From the NCBI GenBank assembly GCA_036270095.1, contig DATBDE010000014.1, positions 1-23,737 on the forward strand: a stretch of 23,737 nucleotides of DNA. Direction: 5' to 3'. Positions 21,938 through 23,737 of the stretch are shown here, piece after piece. Each line of letters starts with the position of its first letter. The stretch's first letter is position 1. The position numbers and the translations under genes are program-made. A model generated the notes under the pieces. The model had not been told where the DNA came from. It saw only the letters and a program-made list of their open reading frames with translations, and searched no databases. The stretch comes from DATBDE01 sp036270095 (GTDB lineage Bacteria; Actinomycetota; Thermoleophilia; Solirubrobacterales; Solirubrobacteraceae).

Positions 21938-22771
21938 ATGACCGGGATCTCCGACCAAGGGATCCAGGTGGAAGTCGACCCCACGTCCGCCGGGGAGGTC
22001 CGCCTGATCCTGCCAGCCGTGCCCGAGAACGTCGCGGTCGTCCGCCAGGCGCTCACCGGGCTGACCGAGACGCTGGGCATCGGGCCGGGTGTGCTGGCCG
22101 ACATGAAGACCGCCGTCTCCGAGGCCTGCAACAACGTCGTGGTCCACGCCTACCCCGACCCCGTCGCCGCCCGCCCGGTCGAGATCATCGCGGTGGCCAA
22201 CGAGGGCGACGTCGCCGTGACCGTGCGCGACCGGGGCCGCGGGATCACCCCCGGCGAGGTGGACCTGGACGCCGACCGCGACGGCGTCGGGCTCTCGCTC
22301 ATCACCGCTCTGACCGCCGCCGTGGAGATCGACGGCGCTCCCGACGAGGGCACCGAGGTGCGCATGCGCTTCGTGTCCGACCCCGACGATCCCGCCCACG
22401 ACCCGGAGCTGCCGAAGCCCGACGCGGGCGCGCTGCTGTCCGGCGTGCTCGGCCGCACCGTGGCCATGCTCGCCGCCCGCGCCAACTTCTCCCTCGACCG
22501 CCTCTCCGACGCCCAGCTCGTCTCCGACGCGGTGGCTGCCCACGCCCTCGGCCACGCCGCGGCCAGCGCCCTGCGCGTCGAGGTCGACGACGATGAGCGC
22601 GCGCTGGCCATCCGCGTCGGCCCCCTGACCGCCGACGGCGGCGAGCGCGTAGTCAAGGCGTCCGACCTGCCCGGCGTGGGGCTCCTGCTCGAGCACCTCG
22701 TCGACGACGTGGCCGTCACCCGCGACGGCGACGCCGAGACGCTCGAGCTGCGCATCGCCGAGCGCCCGTAG
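21938..22771 (+). CDS. RsbW-like anti-sigma ATPase with a second, degenerate ATPase-like half
   Basis: The first 145 residues of this 277-aa protein form a GHKL/HATPase_c domain of the anti-sigma serine-kinase type. It has the N box MKTAVSEACNNVVVHAY (Glu62, Asn65-66, His70), the G1 box VRDRGRGI (Asp98, Gly100) and the G2 box DGVGLSLI (116-121). Residues about 185-273 look like a second copy: DAQLVSDAVAAHALGHAA, two beta strands and DLPGVGLLLEH, but without the Asn and Asp/Gly nucleotide ligands. Such proteins bind and sometimes phosphorylate anti-anti-sigma factors and sequester stress sigma factors. The convergent downstream neighbour is a sigma-70 factor, 16 bp away. I chose ATG 21938; the same frame extends to TTG 21908, and neither has a clear ribosome binding site. 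Confidence 0.85.
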   Translation: MTGISDQGIQVEVDPTSAGEVRLILPAVPENVAVVRQALTGLTETLGIGPGVLADMKTAVSEACNNVVVHAYPDPVAARPVEIIAVANEGDVAVTVRDRGRGITPGEVDLDADRDGVGLSLITALTAAVEIDGAPDEGTEVRMRFVSDPDDPAHDPELPKPDAGALLSGVLGRTVAMLAARANFSLDRLSDAQLVSDAVAAHALGHAAASALRVEVDDDERALAIRVGPLTADGGERVVKASDLPGVGLLLEHLVDDVAVTRDGDAETLELRIAERP

Positions 22772-22787
22772 CCGTGGGCTCGGCCAG

Positions 22788-23651
22788 CTAGGCCGCGGCG
22801 ACGCCGGTCAGCTCGCGCGTGTCGGCCAGCCGCGCCAGCGCGGCGGCCTCGATCTGGCGGACGCGCTCGGGGGTGAGCTTGAGCATCTCGCCGATCTCCT
22901 TCAGCGAGCGCGGCACCTCGCCGCCGATGCCGTAGCGCATGCGCACGACCACGCGGTCACGCTCGGGGAGCGTGTGCACGGCCCGGCGCACGGCGGCCTC
23001 GCGGAACAGGCCGTCGACGACGTCGTCGGGGCCCGGAGCGGGGCTGGGGAGCAGGTCGCCGAGCGTGCCGTCGCCGTCCTCGCCTACCGGGCGGTCGAGG
23101 CTCGTGACCGTGCGCGCCGCCTGGTGGGCCTCCTCGACGTGGGTTACGCTGACCCCGGCGGCGCTGGCGACCTCCTCGTCGGTGGGGTCGCGGTCGAGCT
23201 GGGCCGAGAGATCGGCGCCCACCCGGGCGATGCGGCGGTTGCGCTGGAGCACGTTGACCGGCAGACGCACCGGACGCGCCTTGCCGGCGATGCCCCGCTC
23301 GATGGCTTGGCGGATCCACCAGGTGGCGTAGGTCGAGAAGCGGTTGCCGCGCCGCCAGTCGAACTTCTCCACCGCGCGGATGAGGCCGAGCATGCCCTCC
23401 TGCACGAGGTCGAGCAGCGCGAGCTCCTGGTTGGTCGGCCGATACCTGCGCGCCAACGCCACGACGAGCCGCAGGTTGGCGTTGATCATGCGCTCCTTGG
23501 CGGCCTGGTCGCCGCGCTCGATGCGACGCGCGAGCCTGAGCTCCTCGTGAGGACGCAGCAACCGCCAGCGGCCCGCTTGGTCGAGGAACAGGGCCAAGGG
23601 GTCGAGATGCTCCCGCTCGTCGAAGACCGGTCGGTAGCTCTCGTCACCCAT
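22788..23651 (-). CDS. RpoD/SigA-family (group 1/2) sigma-70 factor
   Basis: The 287-aa protein contains region 1.2 (DPLALFLDQAGRW, about 17-29), region 2 (52-120, with NLRLVVALARRY, LVQEGMLGLIRAVEKFDW and the region 2.4 motif FSTYATWWIRQAIERGI), region 3 (124-200, with PVRLPVNVLQRNRRI and the DPTDEEVA signature), and region 4 (223-275, with LPERDRVVVRMRYGI and the helix-turn-helix SLKEIGEMLKLTPERVRQIE). It lacks the long region 1.1 and the non-conserved insert of large primary factors, so it is probably a group 2 or non-essential sigma factor, though group 1 cannot be excluded. It starts with ATG 23649-23651 after GGAAGGGG. The convergent anti-sigma-type gene may regulate it, although opposite orientation means no co-transcription. 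Confidence 0.93.
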   Translation of the reverse strand: MGDESYRPVFDEREHLDPLALFLDQAGRWRLLRPHEELRLARRIERGDQAAKERMINANLRLVVALARRYRPTNQELALLDLVQEGMLGLIRAVEKFDWRRGNRFSTYATWWIRQAIERGIAGKARPVRLPVNVLQRNRRIARVGADLSAQLDRDPTDEEVASAAGVSVTHVEEAHQAARTVTSLDRPVGEDGDGTLGDLLPSPAPGPDDVVDGLFREAAVRRAVHTLPERDRVVVRMRYGIGGEVPRSLKEIGEMLKLTPERVRQIEAAALARLADTRELTGVAAA

Positions 23652-23703
23652 GCCCCTTCCGTGTTCACCGGGTTGGCGGGAACCTAAACACGGGTATGCG
23701 TAA

Positions 23704-23720
23704 GGCCGCCGGGGGCGGCC
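23704..23720. terminator. Strong GC hairpin at the right edge
   Basis: GGCCGCC (23704-23710) and GGCGGCC (23714-23720) pair perfectly around GGG. It lies upstream of the sigma-factor gene. On the minus strand it follows a TAG at 23728-23726, so it may terminate a gene entering from beyond the window. No T-run beyond two bases is seen. Confidence 0.35.
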
Positions 23721-23737
23721 GTGGCTAGTGGGTGAAG

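Noticed and set aside
23671..23697. SigB-like promoter GGTTGG ... GGGTAT on the plus strand near the right edge
   Set aside because: Only the GGGTAT part is good and the downstream gene, if any, is outside the window.
1..23737. Mobile elements, CRISPR arrays, rRNA or tRNA genes
   Set aside because: No transposase, integrase, spaced repeats or RNA-gene signature was seen on either strand, and GC content looks even throughout.

Overview
The window looks like a piece of a high-GC actinobacterial chromosome (GC around 70 % by eye). Genes are tightly packed, with many ATGA, GTGA and TGATG stop/start overlaps and GTG/TTG starts. The gene content (ppk1 with CHAD proteins and Ppx, an RpoD-family sigma factor, a serine-kinase-type anti-sigma protein, MMPL and DrrA-type exporters) fits Actinobacteria. 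My best guess is the Thermoleophilia/Solirubrobacterales; that guess rests on remembered family resemblance, not on a search. No rRNA, tRNA, CRISPR array, insertion sequence or prophage is visible.

Layout. 1-2479 (+): the end of a crotonase-type enoyl-CoA hydratase, then a 675-aa double-SDR protein resembling fatty acyl-CoA reductases. 2575-3401 (-): a classical SDR broken by a one-base frameshift. 3466-4374 (+): a DMT/NIPA-like membrane protein. 4301-9982 (-): a six-gene, fully overlapping operon, in transcription order ppx, CHAD N-half, CHAD C-half (frameshifted), ppk1, HD-domain protein, BKACE. 10038-11656 (+): ABC ATPase and ABC-2 permease. 11688-13901 (-) and 13982-14455 (+): MMPL exporter divergent from a MarR regulator, with a tandem palindromic operator between them. 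14509-17355 (-): GNAT acetyltransferase, an unrecognised coiled-coil protein, and a frameshifted nitronate-monooxygenase-like gene. 17383-19420 (+): metallophosphatase, MBL hydrolase and an ABM-cupin fusion. 19424-21832 (-): LigD with domain order PE-LIG-POL. 21938-22771 (+): anti-sigma-type ATPase with a second degenerate ATPase-like half. 22788-23651 (-): RpoD-family sigma factor.

How the genes work together. The strongest unit is the polyphosphate operon. It joins a polymerising enzyme (Ppk1), a degrading enzyme (Ppx) and polyP-binding CHAD modules with an HD-fold protein whose metal-binding Asp appears to be Cys, and a C-C bond-cleaving BKACE enzyme. Translational coupling at every junction suggests one functional module. 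Its CHAD domain is supplied as two separate half-domain proteins.

Three genes on the minus strand (SDR, CHAD C-half, NMO) each carry a frame break equivalent to one lost base. They could be sequence errors or real decay, and should be checked against reads first. Three of the divergent intergenic gaps each contain a single near-palindromic -10-like AT island that can be read on both strands, in two cases exactly 10 nt before a start codon. This suggests bidirectional, nearly leaderless promoters.
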